This document shows positions 9,124-21,016 of a stretch of DNA of 64,000 nucleotides, piece by piece. The notes below the pieces were generated by a model, which was not told the DNA's origin, searched no databases, and saw only the letters and a program-made list of their open reading frames with translations. Both the position numbers and the translations under genes were made by a program. How positions within the stretch are numbered: position 1 is the first letter of the stretch; the number at the start of each line of letters is the position of its first letter. The stretch is from Novipirellula artificiosorum (GTDB lineage: Bacteria > Planctomycetota > Planctomycetia > Pirellulales > Pirellulaceae): positions 1,423,299 to 1,487,298 of the forward strand of contig NZ_SJPV01000001.1 in assembly GCF_007860135.1 (NCBI RefSeq), given 5' to 3'.

Positions 9124-10440
9124 TTAGGATTGCGATCCGCTAAACAACGATTGGATCACGGTGCCGTTACGGACCAGCGTGATCGGGCGGCCGGTGCCGG
9201 ATTCGTACTCCATCGTTGGGTCGATCCCGAGATTATGGTAAAAGCTGGCGGCAACGTCGTCGGGTGAGATCCCTTCGTGACGCGGCCCCGATCCGGTGTC
9301 GTCACTTTCGCCAATCACCTGGCCACCTCGTACCGCTCCACCTGCCATCAGCATGAACATGCATCGCGGATAGTGATCGCGGCCTCCCTCGGCACTTCGG
9401 CTGTTGATTTTTGGGGTTCGCCCAAACTCGCCCGTAACAAACACGGCTGTCGATTCAAGTAGCCCGCGTTGCTCGAGTCCCACCAGCAACCCGCCCAATC
9501 CTTCATCTAGTTTCGGTAGATTGACCGTCTTCAACTTGGTGAAGTTATCTTGGTGCGTGTCCCAGCCTCCCAGTTGGACGCTCACCAAACGCACGCCAGA
9601 CTCGACAAGACGCAGCGCTAACAAGCAGCTTTGCCCGAACGCGTCTTCGCCAAACTGTTTCGCAAAGCTCTCGGGTTCCTTGCTGATGTCAAAGGCCTCA
9701 CGGGCACGTGAGGAGGTGATCATCGAATAGGCTTGCTCGCCGAATTGATCAAGGCCTTCCAGCAACTGGTCATCTTTTTCAAGGGTTGCGAAGCGACGAT
9801 CGAGTTTCTTGAGCAACCCCTGCCGTCGCTTAACTTCATCAATGCCAATCCCACCAGAAAGTGAAATCCCTCGAACGCTGTAGGGCTGTCCAAACTGAGG
9901 GGACGAATTGGTTTCGAGCGCCGCGTAGCGAATCCCCAAAAAGCCGGGGCCCTGACTGCTGCGTGGCACGGCCACTTGGCTGGGAATCTCTGCGTCCGAG
10001 GGTCGCTCTTTGCTAAGCACCGCTCCGTAACTGGGGTACTCCAACGACGGCAAGGGTTTGCTTCCCGTATTGACGTACTCACGCCCAAGTTGGTGGGCCG
10101 CCAACGTGTGACTGACACCGCGCAGAATGGCATACTTGTCGGCACAAGCCGCAAGCTTCGGAAGATGTTCGGAAATCTGAATGCCAGGGACATTGGTCGC
10201 GATGGGTTTGAAGGTTCCTCGAATCTCCTCCGCTGCGTTCGGCTTCATGTCGAACATGTCCAAATGAGACGGACCGCCGCTGAGCTCGACAAAAATAGCC
10301 CGTTCCGCTCGGCCCGACGCAATCTGTCCCGCCTCGGCCAACCGCAAGTAGTTGGAAAGCGTCAAGCCACCCACCGTCAAGGCGCTCGCCTTAAGCATGT
10401 CGCGACGTCGAACTCCATCACAAGTCCTGTGTGTATTCAT
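9124..10440 (-). CDS. DUF1501 family protein, Tat-exported
   Basis: 438 residues from the ATG at 10440, chosen because a GGGAGAG ribosome site precedes it and the protein then opens with a twin-arginine signal (RRRDMLKASALTVGG). The domain is the alkaline-phosphatase-fold DUF1501 family common in planctomycetes, with the blocks FVELSGGPSHLDMFD, GWDTHQDNF and GEFGRTPKIN. These proteins are usually paired with DUF1549/DUF1553 proteins, as here: the partner ends 83 bp upstream on the same strand. They are thought to act in the periplasm; no substrate is known. The family is certain, the function is not. Confidence 0.92.
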   Translation of the reverse strand: MNTHRTCDGVRRRDMLKASALTVGGLTLSNYLRLAEAGQIASGRAERAIFVELSGGPSHLDMFDMKPNAAEEIRGTFKPIATNVPGIQISEHLPKLAACADKYAILRGVSHTLAAHQLGREYVNTGSKPLPSLEYPSYGAVLSKERPSDAEIPSQVAVPRSSQGPGFLGIRYAALETNSSPQFGQPYSVRGISLSGGIGIDEVKRRQGLLKKLDRRFATLEKDDQLLEGLDQFGEQAYSMITSSRAREAFDISKEPESFAKQFGEDAFGQSCLLALRLVESGVRLVSVQLGGWDTHQDNFTKLKTVNLPKLDEGLGGLLVGLEQRGLLESTAVFVTGEFGRTPKINSRSAEGGRDHYPRCMFMLMAGGAVRGGQVIGESDDTGSGPRHEGISPDDVAASFYHNLGIDPTMEYESGTGRPITLVRNGTVIQSLFSGSQS

Positions 10441-10523
10441 CACTTCGTTCTCTCCCAAAAGACTGAGGTTCACGCTTTTGCGTGCATCCCCCAAAAACGG
10501 ATCCAATGTCGTCCTCGAACCAC

Positions 10524-13343
10524 TCAGTGCGTGATAATAAACTCTTTCGTATTCACCAAAGCCCAAAGTAGTGACTCGACACCCTCGGCTTTCGACTCCG
10601 ATTGCTCAATGTACTCGGATGCAATCGACTGCTCTTGATCATCGGGATACCGGCTCAAGGTTCTCAGGTAAGCATCCTGAACCAGCTCATCGATTGCCTT
10701 GATTTGGATGCCCTTGGCCAAATCATCCGAAGGCTCGACTTGCTTCCATGCATTGGGGTTGTCAAGGAGTCGCGCAAGCGGAGGCATCTCGAACCCAAAC
10801 TGATTAAACTTGCTCTTGACGCGGCGATACTCCTGCTCGACTCTGGGCTTCATCTTTGCCCTTCGCGCGAGCGGCGTGTCATTGAACTGACGTACCTTCG
10901 CGAGGATCTGTTTTCGGTAGCCTTCCGCCGCTCGAGCTGCTGCCATCTTTCGCGGGTCGATTCGCTGATCGGGCCCGTCGACGCCCAACGAACGACACGC
11001 CTGAGCGACCCAGCCGTCTTTATCGGCCAATCGGCGATGCATGTCCGAATCGTTCCGCAAATAGATCGACTGCAGCAAACTGGGTGCATTACTGCGGTCA
11101 CAGTCGCAATTCGATTCCCGAATCGATTGTCCAAAGACCTGTAAAGCAAAATCACTGCGATTTCTCGCTCGCGGAAGTCCCTCTGCGATCGCCATGGCGT
11201 CGAGTTCGGTGCGAAGTTCGCTCACCTTCTCATCCGATCCGGTCGCCAACACAACCGCATCGTAGACGACCTCGGCTGGCAAACGCCGGGGAAGGTGATG
11301 GGAAAAATTAGTACGATCGGCGACATTCGTCTGATTCGTCTCGGCACTTCGTTGGTACGTGTCGCTCGCTACGATTTCTCGGTGAAGCCATTTCAAGTCA
11401 AAACCGCTCGCGATGAACTCCGTCGCCAAGTGATCCAACAACGGCTCATTGCTTGGCGGGTTCGCCATATTCATGTCATCGGTCGGATCGACGATCCCAA
11501 TGCCGAAATAGTTGCTCCAGACGCGATTCACAATCGCCTTGGCAAAGTAGGGATTCTCATCTGATCGTAACCACCGCATCAGTGCGGGACGCGGGTCGGT
11601 GGTCAGCATCACCGGAGCGGTTTGGCCAAGGATGTTGCCGCTCAAATTCGGAAGATCGTCCACTTTGCGACCCTGCTTCTTAGCCAATGCTCGAGCCTTC
11701 TTCACCTTTTCCGAAACAAACCGATCGGCAACATACAATTCGCCAAACGGAACCGTTTTTCCCTTTACGGCCGCTTGATAAACCGCTTTTCGCAAATCGC
11801 CACCACTCAGTTTCTTGCCACCGGTCACTTCAGCGAGCAATTCGTTTCGCTCGGCTTTTGCCTGTGGGGATACTTGATTCGGATTCGTGCGAATCGTTGA
11901 AAACAGCTGTGCAAAGTGATCGAAATCATCTTTTGACCATTGATCAAAAGGATGCTTATGGCACTGCGCGCACTCAATCCGCAGCCCTAAGAACGTGTAA
12001 GCGAAACCGATGGCGCGGTCCTCGGGTTTCTGGAAATTCCGACGAGCCCAATACAACGGCAATCCCTCTCGCTGGGCATAGACATTCTCGTTGCCAGCCT
12101 TGCATGCCTCGGTCATGTTCTCACAGTACTGAACGTAACTCTCATCCTCTTCGCGACTCTGCGCTTCGACGATCCCCGCAACGATCTCGTCGTAGGGGAT
12201 ATTCTGTTCAAGTCGAACGCGAAGCCAATGGTGCCACAATCGTGATGCGGCACCTCGAACGGGCAAGGCATTGTTCAATTGCTCTTCACTGTTTCCGGTC
12301 CAGTCCGACAACCGGGTCGCCCACCATGCGGCATAGGCGGGCGACTCGAGAAGTTCGTCGACGAGTGCCAAGCGTTTTCCGGGTGAATCGTCAGCCAAGA
12401 ATTCTCGGACGGTATCGCCAGCGGGTAGGACACCGGTCATGTCCAGTGATACACGACGAATGAACTCCGCGTCGGTACAACTGGGTGAAGAGACGATTCC
12501 GAGCTGATCCAGCTTCCGTAGTACAAGCTGATCGATAGGCTGTTTCGCAGTCGCGGCTGCATGTTGCCTTGTACCGATTGGCCGCAACACAGGAATCGCC
12601 GCAACGGCATTGTCGTAGTAGATCACAACATGGGTGTCCCCTTTCATGCCGGACGTGACCGTGCCGTATTCATCGATGAACGCAATCGAATCATCATTGG
12701 TACTGAAACGACACAGCGGCGTGACCTCTTCACGTGTCCCGTCTTGCCAAGTTGCAATCACCGATAACGAGACCGATTCATCGGGGTTCGTAAAGTGAAT
12801 TTCGCTGGGCGTGACTTCCAAGCGGCTAAGCGTATGCATTTTGTTGGCATCGAACGACGCCCCGGCGTCAATCCACCGTCGCAGCACGTGATGCTGCCAA
12901 CTTCCCGCGTCAAATCGTTTCCCGCCTTCGTGCATCTCTGCATCCGTCGGCTTGGCCAGGATCAAACTCTCATCGACATCGTCGACGTCCACACGGCCAC
13001 TGTGTTCGGCCAACAACGCTTCATGGTCCGCCCGAAAGTCGTAGCCGAACAGCGAGAGTTGAAATCCACCTCGCCCTTGAAACGAACCATGGCAGGCGCG
13101 ACCGTTACAGCCAAGCCGACCGATCAACGGAACAATATGTTTCTGAAAATCAGGAACCTCGTCGCTGTCCAACGATTCAAACCGTTGGTTCAGCGGAGCA
13201 ATCGATCGCAAATCGTCTCGCTCCACGGTGCCCCCGACGGTCGCAGCCGTGTTTGCCGCAAGCGCGACAAACGTCCATGATGTTGATTGCAGCAGCAAGG
13301 ACGCCGCAACAAAAACAACGCTCCTCGATTGAACGAAAGCCAT
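10524..13343 (-). CDS. DUF1549/DUF1553 (PSCyt2/PSD1) secreted protein with cytochrome-like motifs
   Basis: 939 residues from the ATG at 13343, preceded by AGGTGGGG at good spacing; upstream in-frame starts would add an unlikely leader. A signal peptide (VVFVAASLLLQSTSW) is followed by the planctomycete cytochrome-like block CNGRACHGS (residues 79-87), a bacterial Ig-like segment (SVIATWQDGTREEVTPLC), DUF1549 with FIRRVSLDMTGVLP, a CAQCH motif in ECAQCHKHPFDQW, and DUF1553 with NRVWSNYFG. The CxxCH-type motifs suggest covalent heme, which would need checking. It is transcribed together with the DUF1501 gene downstream, the usual pairing. Confidence 0.92.
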   Translation of the reverse strand: MAFVQSRSVVFVAASLLLQSTSWTFVALAANTAATVGGTVERDDLRSIAPLNQRFESLDSDEVPDFQKHIVPLIGRLGCNGRACHGSFQGRGGFQLSLFGYDFRADHEALLAEHSGRVDVDDVDESLILAKPTDAEMHEGGKRFDAGSWQHHVLRRWIDAGASFDANKMHTLSRLEVTPSEIHFTNPDESVSLSVIATWQDGTREEVTPLCRFSTNDDSIAFIDEYGTVTSGMKGDTHVVIYYDNAVAAIPVLRPIGTRQHAAATAKQPIDQLVLRKLDQLGIVSSPSCTDAEFIRRVSLDMTGVLPAGDTVREFLADDSPGKRLALVDELLESPAYAAWWATRLSDWTGNSEEQLNNALPVRGAASRLWHHWLRVRLEQNIPYDEIVAGIVEAQSREEDESYVQYCENMTEACKAGNENVYAQREGLPLYWARRNFQKPEDRAIGFAYTFLGLRIECAQCHKHPFDQWSKDDFDHFAQLFSTIRTNPNQVSPQAKAERNELLAEVTGGKKLSGGDLRKAVYQAAVKGKTVPFGELYVADRFVSEKVKKARALAKKQGRKVDDLPNLSGNILGQTAPVMLTTDPRPALMRWLRSDENPYFAKAIVNRVWSNYFGIGIVDPTDDMNMANPPSNEPLLDHLATEFIASGFDLKWLHREIVASDTYQRSAETNQTNVADRTNFSHHLPRRLPAEVVYDAVVLATGSDEKVSELRTELDAMAIAEGLPRARNRSDFALQVFGQSIRESNCDCDRSNAPSLLQSIYLRNDSDMHRRLADKDGWVAQACRSLGVDGPDQRIDPRKMAAARAAEGYRKQILAKVRQFNDTPLARRAKMKPRVEQEYRRVKSKFNQFGFEMPPLARLLDNPNAWKQVEPSDDLAKGIQIKAIDELVQDAYLRTLSRYPDDQEQSIASEYIEQSESKAEGVESLLWALVNTKEFIITH

Positions 13344-13798
13344 CGATCGACCCCACCTAATAGACGTCATTTCCACTTGAATGCGTCGCCGACGAGCATC
13401 GCATGCTCCTCGACCCGCCGCTCCAGTATACCAGCGACATACCCTGTGTGGGGGCCTGACGAATCGGTGGGGGTTTGGAGACCGATGGAAAGTATCAACG
13501 ATTCGAAAGTGGTCGTATGCAGCAAAGTCAATTGGGTGCCAAGGAACCCTCTCCCTCGCTGCGCTCGACCTCTCCCAAAGGGAGAAGTACACCACCGCTC
13601 CCGCTTGGAGGTCGTGCAGTTTTTAAGTTGTGACTGCTGAAGTGTTTAGGTATCCAACCACCCCTGCCCGCGCAGCGGGAGGGGTCGAGCGCAGCGAGGG
13701 GGAGGGTCCAGGACGCGCGGCCAACTTTTCGATACGTCTTAATATCGATTCGTTAGGCCGCCCCGTGGGGGATGTTTTTCCTTCCAAACCGACGTTTT
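13344..13798. other. Intergenic region with an inverted repeat
   Basis: No credible gene. It holds the start-side leader of the DUF1549 gene and a 30-bp inverted repeat (13547-13576 and 13677-13706) flanking about 100 bp. Confidence 0.5.
13547..13706. repeat. 30-bp inverted repeat pair
   Basis: The left arm CCTCGCTGCGCTCGACC and right arm GGTCGAGCGCAGCGAGG are complementary; full arms span 13547-13576 and 13677-13706 with very few mismatches. Together they look like the ends of a short non-autonomous element. Confidence 0.6.
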
Positions 13799-14746
13799 TC
13801 AGCTCGTTGCTTTCTTCGCTTCCGCTTGACGCAGGGCTTCCACCAACTGTTGCAGCTCAGTGACCGTCAATTGCTCGGTCCGACTCGTCTCACCGTGTCC
13901 GAGCGATGCGAGCACCTGATCGACCTCGGCTTTATCCAATCTCCCCTTCATCGCACTGATGACAACGCTGCGCAAGAATTTGCGACGGTGAAAGAACAGG
14001 GCTCGGACCGTGTCATGGAAATACTTCAAATCGGGAATCGCGGCCCGTTTTTCCGGCTCGGCGTCGAGGCGAATGATGGCGGAATCGACCTTCGGCCGTG
14101 GCCAAAACACCTTCGGAGAAAGCACGCGCACGATGCTTGCCCGGCAAACCGATTGCACCCAAACGCTTAGCGCCCCGTAATCCTTCGTCCCCGGTTGGGC
14201 GACCATGCGGTCGGCGAGCTCCTTTTGGATGGTGACGACGATCACGTCCGGGTAGGGCGTCTCGTGAAGCAAGTTGCTGATCAGCGGGGTCGCAATGTTG
14301 TAGGGCAGATTGGCAACGAGTGCGAATCGAGCATCGTCTCCGATTCTCGCGATCGCATCACGAATGTGCCCCATCAAATCATCACGGAGCGCATTCTTGT
14401 TTCTCAGCGCATCGCCTTTGAGCAATAGCACGTTGGGCCGGCCAGAGAGTTCCTCGCTGGCCAATTGGTGCAGATTCGCGTCAATCTCGATGGACAACAC
14501 CGCCCCCGCGGCATCCGCTAGCTTTGCAGTCAACGATCCGACCCCCGTACCGACCTCGAACACGACATCGTTTGGCTTCAACTCGGCCGATCGAGCGATC
14601 AAGTCGATGAGATTCAAATCAATCAGAAAGTTCTGACCGAACCGAGTGACCGGGCGCAAACCAGCCTGGGCCAGCCGCTTGGACAAGTACGTTGCCGTTT
14701 GCCGCGTTTCGTTGGGCTCACGTTCGTTGGGATACGGCTGATTCAA
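13799..14746 (-). CDS. rsmA: 16S rRNA adenine(1518/1519)-N6 dimethyltransferase
   Basis: 315 residues, slightly longer than the common 270. The enzyme dimethylates two adjacent adenines in the 3'-terminal hairpin of 16S rRNA during small-subunit assembly, using SAM. Visible motifs are the N-terminal [12 protein letters not shown]-binding motif [12 protein letters not shown] near residue 64, and the catalytic [10 protein letters not shown]. The C-terminal helical domain is complete. The start ATG overlaps the stop of the riboflavin synthase gene upstream by 4 bp, so they are translationally coupled. Confidence 0.96.
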   Translation of the reverse strand: MNQPYPNEREPNETRQTATYLSKRLAQAGLRPVTRFGQNFLIDLNLIDLIARSAELKPNDVVFEVGTGVGSLTAKLADAAGAVLSIEIDANLHQLASEELSGRPNVLLLKGDALRNKNALRDDLMGHIRDAIARIGDDARFALVANLPYNIATPLISNLLHETPYPDVIVVTIQKELADRMVAQPGTKDYGALSVWVQSVCRASIVRVLSPKVFWPRPKVDSAIIRLDAEPEKRAAIPDLKYFHDTVRALFFHRRKFLRSVVISAMKGRLDKAEVDQVLASLGHGETSRTEQLTVTELQQLVEALRQAEAKKATS

Positions 14747-15381
14747 GTGTCTGTGTCGCTGTGAGTGGGTGCAAGCGGCGCTTCGCCATCGCCAAGCATT
14801 TCCAAAGATCGCTGGACGTATTTGGCCAACACATCGGTTTCGATATTCACTTGGTCACCGTTGGAGAGCTGCCCAAGCGTGGTGACGTCGAGGGTATGAG
14901 GAATCAAGGCAACGCTGAAAGAATCCTGATCCGCGTCCACAATCGTCAAACTGACGCCATCCACCGCGATGCTCCCCTTGCTGGCGATTTGTGGAGCCAG
15001 TCGCTTGGGCACTTCGAAGCAGAGCGTGGCCCAGGGCGGATCGTTCTTCCGTTCACGCAGCATTCCCTGGCCATCAATGTGGCCTGTGACATAATGCCCC
15101 CCCAACCGATCGCCAATCGCAAGCGAACGTTCCAAATTGACGCCTGAGCCGATTTTTAGCGTGCCTAAATTGGTCCGCGAGAGCGTTTCTTCGCCAGCTT
15201 CGAACTCGAGGATTTTTCCGGCAGCTGCCACAACGGTCAGGCAGCAGCCATTAATGGCAACACTGTCGCCAACTTTCACACCTTCAGCCACTCGACCTGC
15301 GTCGATGGCGAATCGCTTCCCCGGCGGCTCATCACGGATCTCCGACAATTGGCCCATCGCTTCGATAAGTCCGGTAAACAT
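14743..15381 (-). CDS. ribE: Riboflavin synthase, alpha subunit
   Basis: 212 residues. It dismutates two 6,7-dimethyl-8-ribityllumazine molecules to riboflavin, the last step of the pathway. The protein starts with the signature [10 protein letters not shown] and consists of two homologous lumazine-binding barrels. The first contains [20 protein letters not shown] and the second [10 protein letters not shown] and [10 protein letters not shown]. The stop overlaps the rsmA start by 4 bp. It diverges from enolase across a roughly 210-bp intergenic region. No FMN riboswitch is evident upstream. Confidence 0.96.
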   Translation of the reverse strand: MFTGLIEAMGQLSEIRDEPPGKRFAIDAGRVAEGVKVGDSVAINGCCLTVVAAAGKILEFEAGEETLSRTNLGTLKIGSGVNLERSLAIGDRLGGHYVTGHIDGQGMLRERKNDPPWATLCFEVPKRLAPQIASKGSIAVDGVSLTIVDADQDSFSVALIPHTLDVTTLGQLSNGDQVNIETDVLAKYVQRSLEMLGDGEAPLAPTHSDTDT

Positions 15382-15457
15382 GGCTCATCACTAACAGTTA
15401 AAGGAAAACAGGTGTTTGAGACGAAGGAAAACGCTCGCCGCCGTCCATGACGGGTAG

Positions 15458-16888
<1,431 letters not shown>

Positions 16889-16952
16889 TTCCCTCTGCAA
16901 CGGGTTGAACCATTCGCCGGCAATGCCCGGCGGATGCAAGATTGAAAAACAA

Positions 16953-16988
16953 AGCCATACGCATCCTCGTGCGTATGGCTTTTTCGTT
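16953..16988 (+). terminator. Intrinsic terminator of eno
   Basis: An 11-bp perfect stem AGCCATACGCA / TGCGTATGGCT with a 6-nt loop is followed by TTTTCGTTTT. It sits 65 bp after the enolase stop. Confidence 0.93.
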
Positions 16989-17045
16989 TTCGTGCTTTCA
17001 AGTTTGTCTCTTCCGGCGGATCATCCCGTGATCAGATTCAGCAAG

Positions 17046-18188
17046 TCACCGATCGTTCGGTGCCAATTTATGGTCGACTCGGATGGTTTGGATGATCTGA
17101 TCCAAATCCGGAGAGCCAGCGGCAAGTTGGTGCGAACGAATCCATTGCTCCTCGGTCGCCGAGGGGCCGCAATCGGGCAACGGGATCAAGTTTTCGTTGT
17201 CCGCTTCCGATTCACAGGTGATCGCCGTGATTCGAGGAATCGGGGCATGATCGGGACTGGCCACCAAGCGGATCTTCTCGATCCGGTCCCCTCGAGGGGC
17301 GACCACCAAATAGGGCTGGTAAGGGTCAGCCGACGGATGCAGATACGACGCCTTTGAGGAACTGAGGCGTTTGTAGCGCCCATCCAGCGTGAAACCGATG
17401 ATCAGGGGAAAGACGTCGGGTGAACCGGTCGCGTAATGGACTTCGATGGCACCGCAGGACTGCAGCGGTTGTCCACCGCTCACGGTACCGCCAAGGAAAA
17501 AGAGTCGTCGAGCGCTGAAGCCACATGGTAATTCGATTTGCCCGCTGTTTGGAATCAGCGTGAATGTCGAGACGCTCCGTTTGAACGGTACACCGGGCGC
17601 AATGGTTTCATAACGAACGTCCACGGACCGTTCGGGTCGCTCCCAACCATCCGGCATACCTTGACGAAAGTCGATCGTCAGTGACGAGCCGGCATCAATC
17701 TTCCCAATCCCCATCCACCCATAGGCACTACCGCTGTTACCGTCATGGATTTCGATTCGCACCTCTTTGCCTTGATGCGGACGGACGTTCCACGATCGCT
17801 GCTGCATGCCGTCATGACCCGGTGCAGCCGTTTGCATCAGCATTTCGCCTTTACGAGCATCGACCAGAGCGATGTAGTTTTTCCCCTCTCCGCCCCCCGC
17901 GCCGTCGTGGCCACAGATCGTGAAGGAGATTTCATCGTCGGCGATCACAAACGGAGGCGAGGAGGCGACCCCGGTACCCGCTTCCCCTTGCCCTAACGAC
18001 GAGAAGTAGGGTTCGATCGCACGGTTTGCTCCATCCCGATCAAGCAGGGCCCAGGTGGTGCCCGCAGTCGTGGGAGGACTTTTCAGGGCCTGGTATTTCT
18101 TCGAAATGGACGTGGGCTCTTCGGTGAAGCCTGCGCCAGTAAACAGAATGCAGAGCAGAACCATTGCTCGTGAAGTACAGGGAATCAT
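17046..18188 (-). CDS. Secreted protein, galactose-binding-like region, function unknown
   Basis: 380 residues from the ATG at 18188, preceded by GGAAGGTAGGA; this start gives a clean signal peptide (MVLLCILFTGAGFTEE). Residues 50-170 have the character of a carbohydrate-binding beta-sandwich: a block FVIADDEISFTICGHDG, then YIALVDARKGEML and IEIHDGNSGSAYGWMGIGKI, which resembles segments attached to planctomycete GH32-like proteins. The C-terminal half has DGRYKRLSSSKASYLHP. No catalytic motif is evident. It is a single gene between enolase and a repeat-rich region. Exported sugar binding is an inference. Confidence 0.7.
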   Translation of the reverse strand: MIPCTSRAMVLLCILFTGAGFTEEPTSISKKYQALKSPPTTAGTTWALLDRDGANRAIEPYFSSLGQGEAGTGVASSPPFVIADDEISFTICGHDGAGGGEGKNYIALVDARKGEMLMQTAAPGHDGMQQRSWNVRPHQGKEVRIEIHDGNSGSAYGWMGIGKIDAGSSLTIDFRQGMPDGWERPERSVDVRYETIAPGVPFKRSVSTFTLIPNSGQIELPCGFSARRLFFLGGTVSGGQPLQSCGAIEVHYATGSPDVFPLIIGFTLDGRYKRLSSSKASYLHPSADPYQPYLVVAPRGDRIEKIRLVASPDHAPIPRITAITCESEADNENLIPLPDCGPSATEEQWIRSHQLAAGSPDLDQIIQTIRVDHKLAPNDR

Positions 18189-18325
18189 CGCTACTATCCT
18201 ACCTTCCAATATCGTGTGAATGCTTGTTGAGGGTGCGACGCCTCGTCTCGTAGCCAACCCGTGTAAAGCATCGTGCAAAAAACAACGCTCAAATTTCCAA
18301 TGCTGAGCGGTATTGGGCGCTAGCC

Positions 18326-18417
18326 GCCGGATGATTCGTTGGAGTGCTAGGCTTTAGCCGATTGCGTGCTGGATCCGTGCTGAATCGGCTAAAGCCTACG
18401 ACTCCAACGTGCGCAGT
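18326..18417 (+). repeat. GGCTTTAGCCGATT palindromic repeat, copy 1
   Basis: Outer arms CGTTGGAGT / ACTCCAACG enclose AGGCTTTAGCCGATT and AATCGGCTAAAGCCT. The same sequence lies inverted at 54923-55015, including the flanks CCGGATGATTCG and GTGCGCAGT. Confidence 0.8.
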
Positions 18418-18561
18418 TTATTTTTGACTCAATCGATGTATGCTGATTGTATACAAAGGGTTACGGGGAATAGGTTTGGACGGGCTCGCCGCGAGAAACC
18501 TCAGGTTTCGTCCAGTCGCAAGCTAGCCTATCTACACGGTATTGCTAGCCCGGTAGGTGAT

Positions 18562-18695
18562 TGATCCTGAAAGGATCGCAGAAGGTAGCCGGGGGTCGCT
18601 GCGAGAGCAGCGCACCCCCGGTATTGAACGAACAACTCGGACCGACCCTGGAAGGGTCGAAGATCACGGATTCCCGCGACCCTCTCAGGGTCGGT
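18562..18695 (-). repeat. Composite interspersed palindromic repeat, copy 2
   Basis: Reads as the reverse complement of the repeat at 8717-8856: ATCCTGAAAGGATC, GCAGAAGGTAG, CCGGGGGTCGCTGCG, GCGCACCCCCGGT, CGACCCTGGAAGGGTCGAAG and ATCACGGAT in the same order. Confidence 0.75.
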
Positions 18696-18962
18696 TTAGA
18701 AATCCGCATATCGATCCGGTGGTATCGCTGGCGCTCAACCACCGGCTAACTTCTGCGATCCTTTCAGGATCAAAACAGGATGGAACTAACGATTCCTAAC
18801 GCTAGCCGCCGGGTTTAGGCTAGAAAACTCTATTCGCATTTAACGGTGGCTAACGCCATTCCGCTCACCTATTGTCCGACCGTCACTAACTGGATAGCGC
18901 CGCTCAGTCCGAGATTGATCTGGCAAATGACGGTAAATCGCCCACAAAGTGGCGCTGTCCAG

Positions 18963-20234
18963 CTACGCGAGATCGGGAAGTTCCCATCCTTGACGTCGCG
19001 GTCGATCCAAGTACGCATTCGCTTCTTCGTCCCCGGGAAATTGCTCTTCGTTTGGATCCCAACGAAGCTTGCGGCCCACTTGCCGAGCAATGTTGACCAA
19101 GTGACAAACGCTGATCGATCGGTGACCGATTTCGACGTCGGCGTTAGGCGTTTTGCGCGTGCGGATGCAATCGAGCCAGTTCTGGATATGGGGTCGGGCA
19201 ACCCAACCCGCTCCTTCCCAGGAGAGCGCCTCTTCGAGGGCCGGTGGATTGCGAACGAAATCAGGCGGATTGGTGGTGAACTTGTTGCGGTTGATCTCAA
19301 TCTTTGCATCACTGCCAGTGAAGATGCCGCCTCCCATCGGTCCCTTGTCGAGTTCGTAATCGACTTGAATGCCATCGGCATAGCGCATCGACACCTTGCC
19401 GTTGGGTCCCGGCGTCACGGGCCAGATTTCTTCAGGCCCTGTCAGACTCTTGCCCAACGCCCATTGAATTTGGTCAACTCCGTGTGCGCCCCAATTGGTC
19501 ATTTCGCCACCCGAATAGGCTCGCCATCCCATCCATCCAAACTGCAACGCATGATTAAACGGTCTCGCCTCGGTTTGTGCTTGCCAAACGTCCCAGTTAT
19601 CACCCTCGGGGATTGGCTGCTCCGGCAGCCCCTGATAGTCTCGCGGCCCCGTATAGCAAATCCCCTGAACTCGCTTGATTTTGCCGATCCCGCCTGACCG
19701 AACCAACTCACAGGCAAATCGATTCAACTCCATCGTTCGCTGTTGCGAGCCCACTTGGAAAACGCGGTTGTACTTCCGTACTGCGTTGACCAAAACGCGG
19801 CCCTCATGGATCGTCAACGTCAAAGGTTTTTCGGCATAGATGTCCAACTCTGCCTGGCAGGCATGGATGCAAGGCAGTACGCGTGCGTGGTCGGGAGTCG
19901 CCACCACGACGGCATCCAGGTTCTCCGATTCAAACATCTGCTCGTGGGAGGAGTAGGTCTTCCAGTTCTGTTGTTTTTCCTTCAGCGTATCGATCATGCG
20001 CTGCTGGTAGACGTCACAGATCGACACGATACGACCGTCCGCGGGGACGTGATCCATCAATTGGCGAGCTCGCCCGCCGGTACCAACAAAACCGATGATC
20101 ACGCGATCATTGGCCCCGGGTCTACCCGCTGCAGCCAAGACACCCTGAGGAATGAAGTAGGGCAAAGCAATGGCACTCGCAGCAGCGCTGCGTTTCAAGA
20201 AACGACGCCGAGAGGACTGAGGTGAACGAGGCAT
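18963..20234 (-). CDS. Gfo/Idh/MocA family oxidoreductase, Tat-exported
   Basis: 423 residues from the ATG at 20234, where a twin-arginine signal begins (SSRRRFLKRSAAASAIALP). The Rossmann fold follows with IIGFVGTGGRARQLMDH and the family motif YAEKPLTLTIHEG; the C-terminal domain contains MGWRAYSGGEMTNWGAHGVD. These enzymes use NAD(P) to oxidise or epimerise sugars. Planctomycetes carry many copies with Tat signals, implying folding with cofactor before export. The substrate cannot be read from sequence. It stands alone between repeat regions. Confidence 0.92.
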   Translation of the reverse strand: MPRSPQSSRRRFLKRSAAASAIALPYFIPQGVLAAAGRPGANDRVIIGFVGTGGRARQLMDHVPADGRIVSICDVYQQRMIDTLKEKQQNWKTYSSHEQMFESENLDAVVVATPDHARVLPCIHACQAELDIYAEKPLTLTIHEGRVLVNAVRKYNRVFQVGSQQRTMELNRFACELVRSGGIGKIKRVQGICYTGPRDYQGLPEQPIPEGDNWDVWQAQTEARPFNHALQFGWMGWRAYSGGEMTNWGAHGVDQIQWALGKSLTGPEEIWPVTPGPNGKVSMRYADGIQVDYELDKGPMGGGIFTGSDAKIEINRNKFTTNPPDFVRNPPALEEALSWEGAGWVARPHIQNWLDCIRTRKTPNADVEIGHRSISVCHLVNIARQVGRKLRWDPNEEQFPGDEEANAYLDRPRRQGWELPDLA

Positions 20235-21016
20235 GTTGTCGGAGCTCGGGGTGGGTGGGAAGACTCGCTGCGGAGAGGGAAGCCGATCGGAGGAATTGGG
20301 GGAAATCAATCCGCCACTATACCATGCCGCGATCCGGGCAGTGCAGCGGCCCCAGCCCAACGGTATCGATTCACTCTGAGCAAGAGTCACCACGGGATCG
20401 CGACAAAAAAGGCATTGGTATCGGCACCCTACCACTCAGGCTCCCTTCTCCACCCGATTTTTCGGGGGGAGAAGGGCTGGGGATGAGGGGGGCGATCATG
20501 CAGAAATGTCACAAGGCGCAGAGCCGACTTGTACACTCGCGTTGCCGCTCCCTACGCGGGCGTGCGCGTGGCGAGCAGATCCAGTCGATTCGGGCACCGT
20601 CTCAACACACCATGCCGCCGTCTTCAGCAGCCCAGCCCCCCCCAGCCCAATACCTTGGGCGAACGACAACTGCAAGCGATAACGCGTTTGGTTTCCGCAA
20701 CGAAGTCGATGCTGCCAGCATCGGAAAGCATGATCCAAACCATCGATCGTCTTAAACGCGTGAAAATTTTGCACACCAGGATTTCGGCAGATGAGCATTC
20801 GCTTCACACCTGCTACCGAGAAAAAACGAATCACAGTATCCAGAAATGCCATAACTCCTTTCGGTATATCGACTTGGAAGTGTTTTGCGAGATTCGTAGC
20901 TGTGCACGCCATGTTTGGCACTCAACGTGCAAATACGAAATGCTCATCAGCGTTCGCTCTGGCTGCAAATGTCTGGAAGCGGCAAGTCCCCATAACAACC
21001 TTTTAGGAGAAGTTCA
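20235..21016. other. Long intergenic region, no convincing gene
   Basis: Open frames on both strands here lack family features. It contains a hairpin CCCTTCTCC / GGAGAAGGG (20443-20451 with 20468-20476), and at its right end the ribosome site AGGAGA for the gene at 21017. Confidence 0.5.

Larger units (their letters stand above)
18189..18962. other. Intergenic region with two interspersed repeat families
   Basis: No credible gene. It carries one copy of a GGCTTTAGCCGATT palindromic repeat (18326-18417) and the second copy of the composite repeat (18562-18695), plus a solo module AGGATCAAAACAGG near 18770. Confidence 0.6.

Noticed and set aside
13547..13706. Insertion sequence with transposase
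   Set aside because: Only about 100 bp between the inverted arms, with no transposase frame.
20496..20921. 141-residue minus-strand frame in the intergenic region
   Set aside because: No ribosome site, no recognisable domain, composition drifts along its length.
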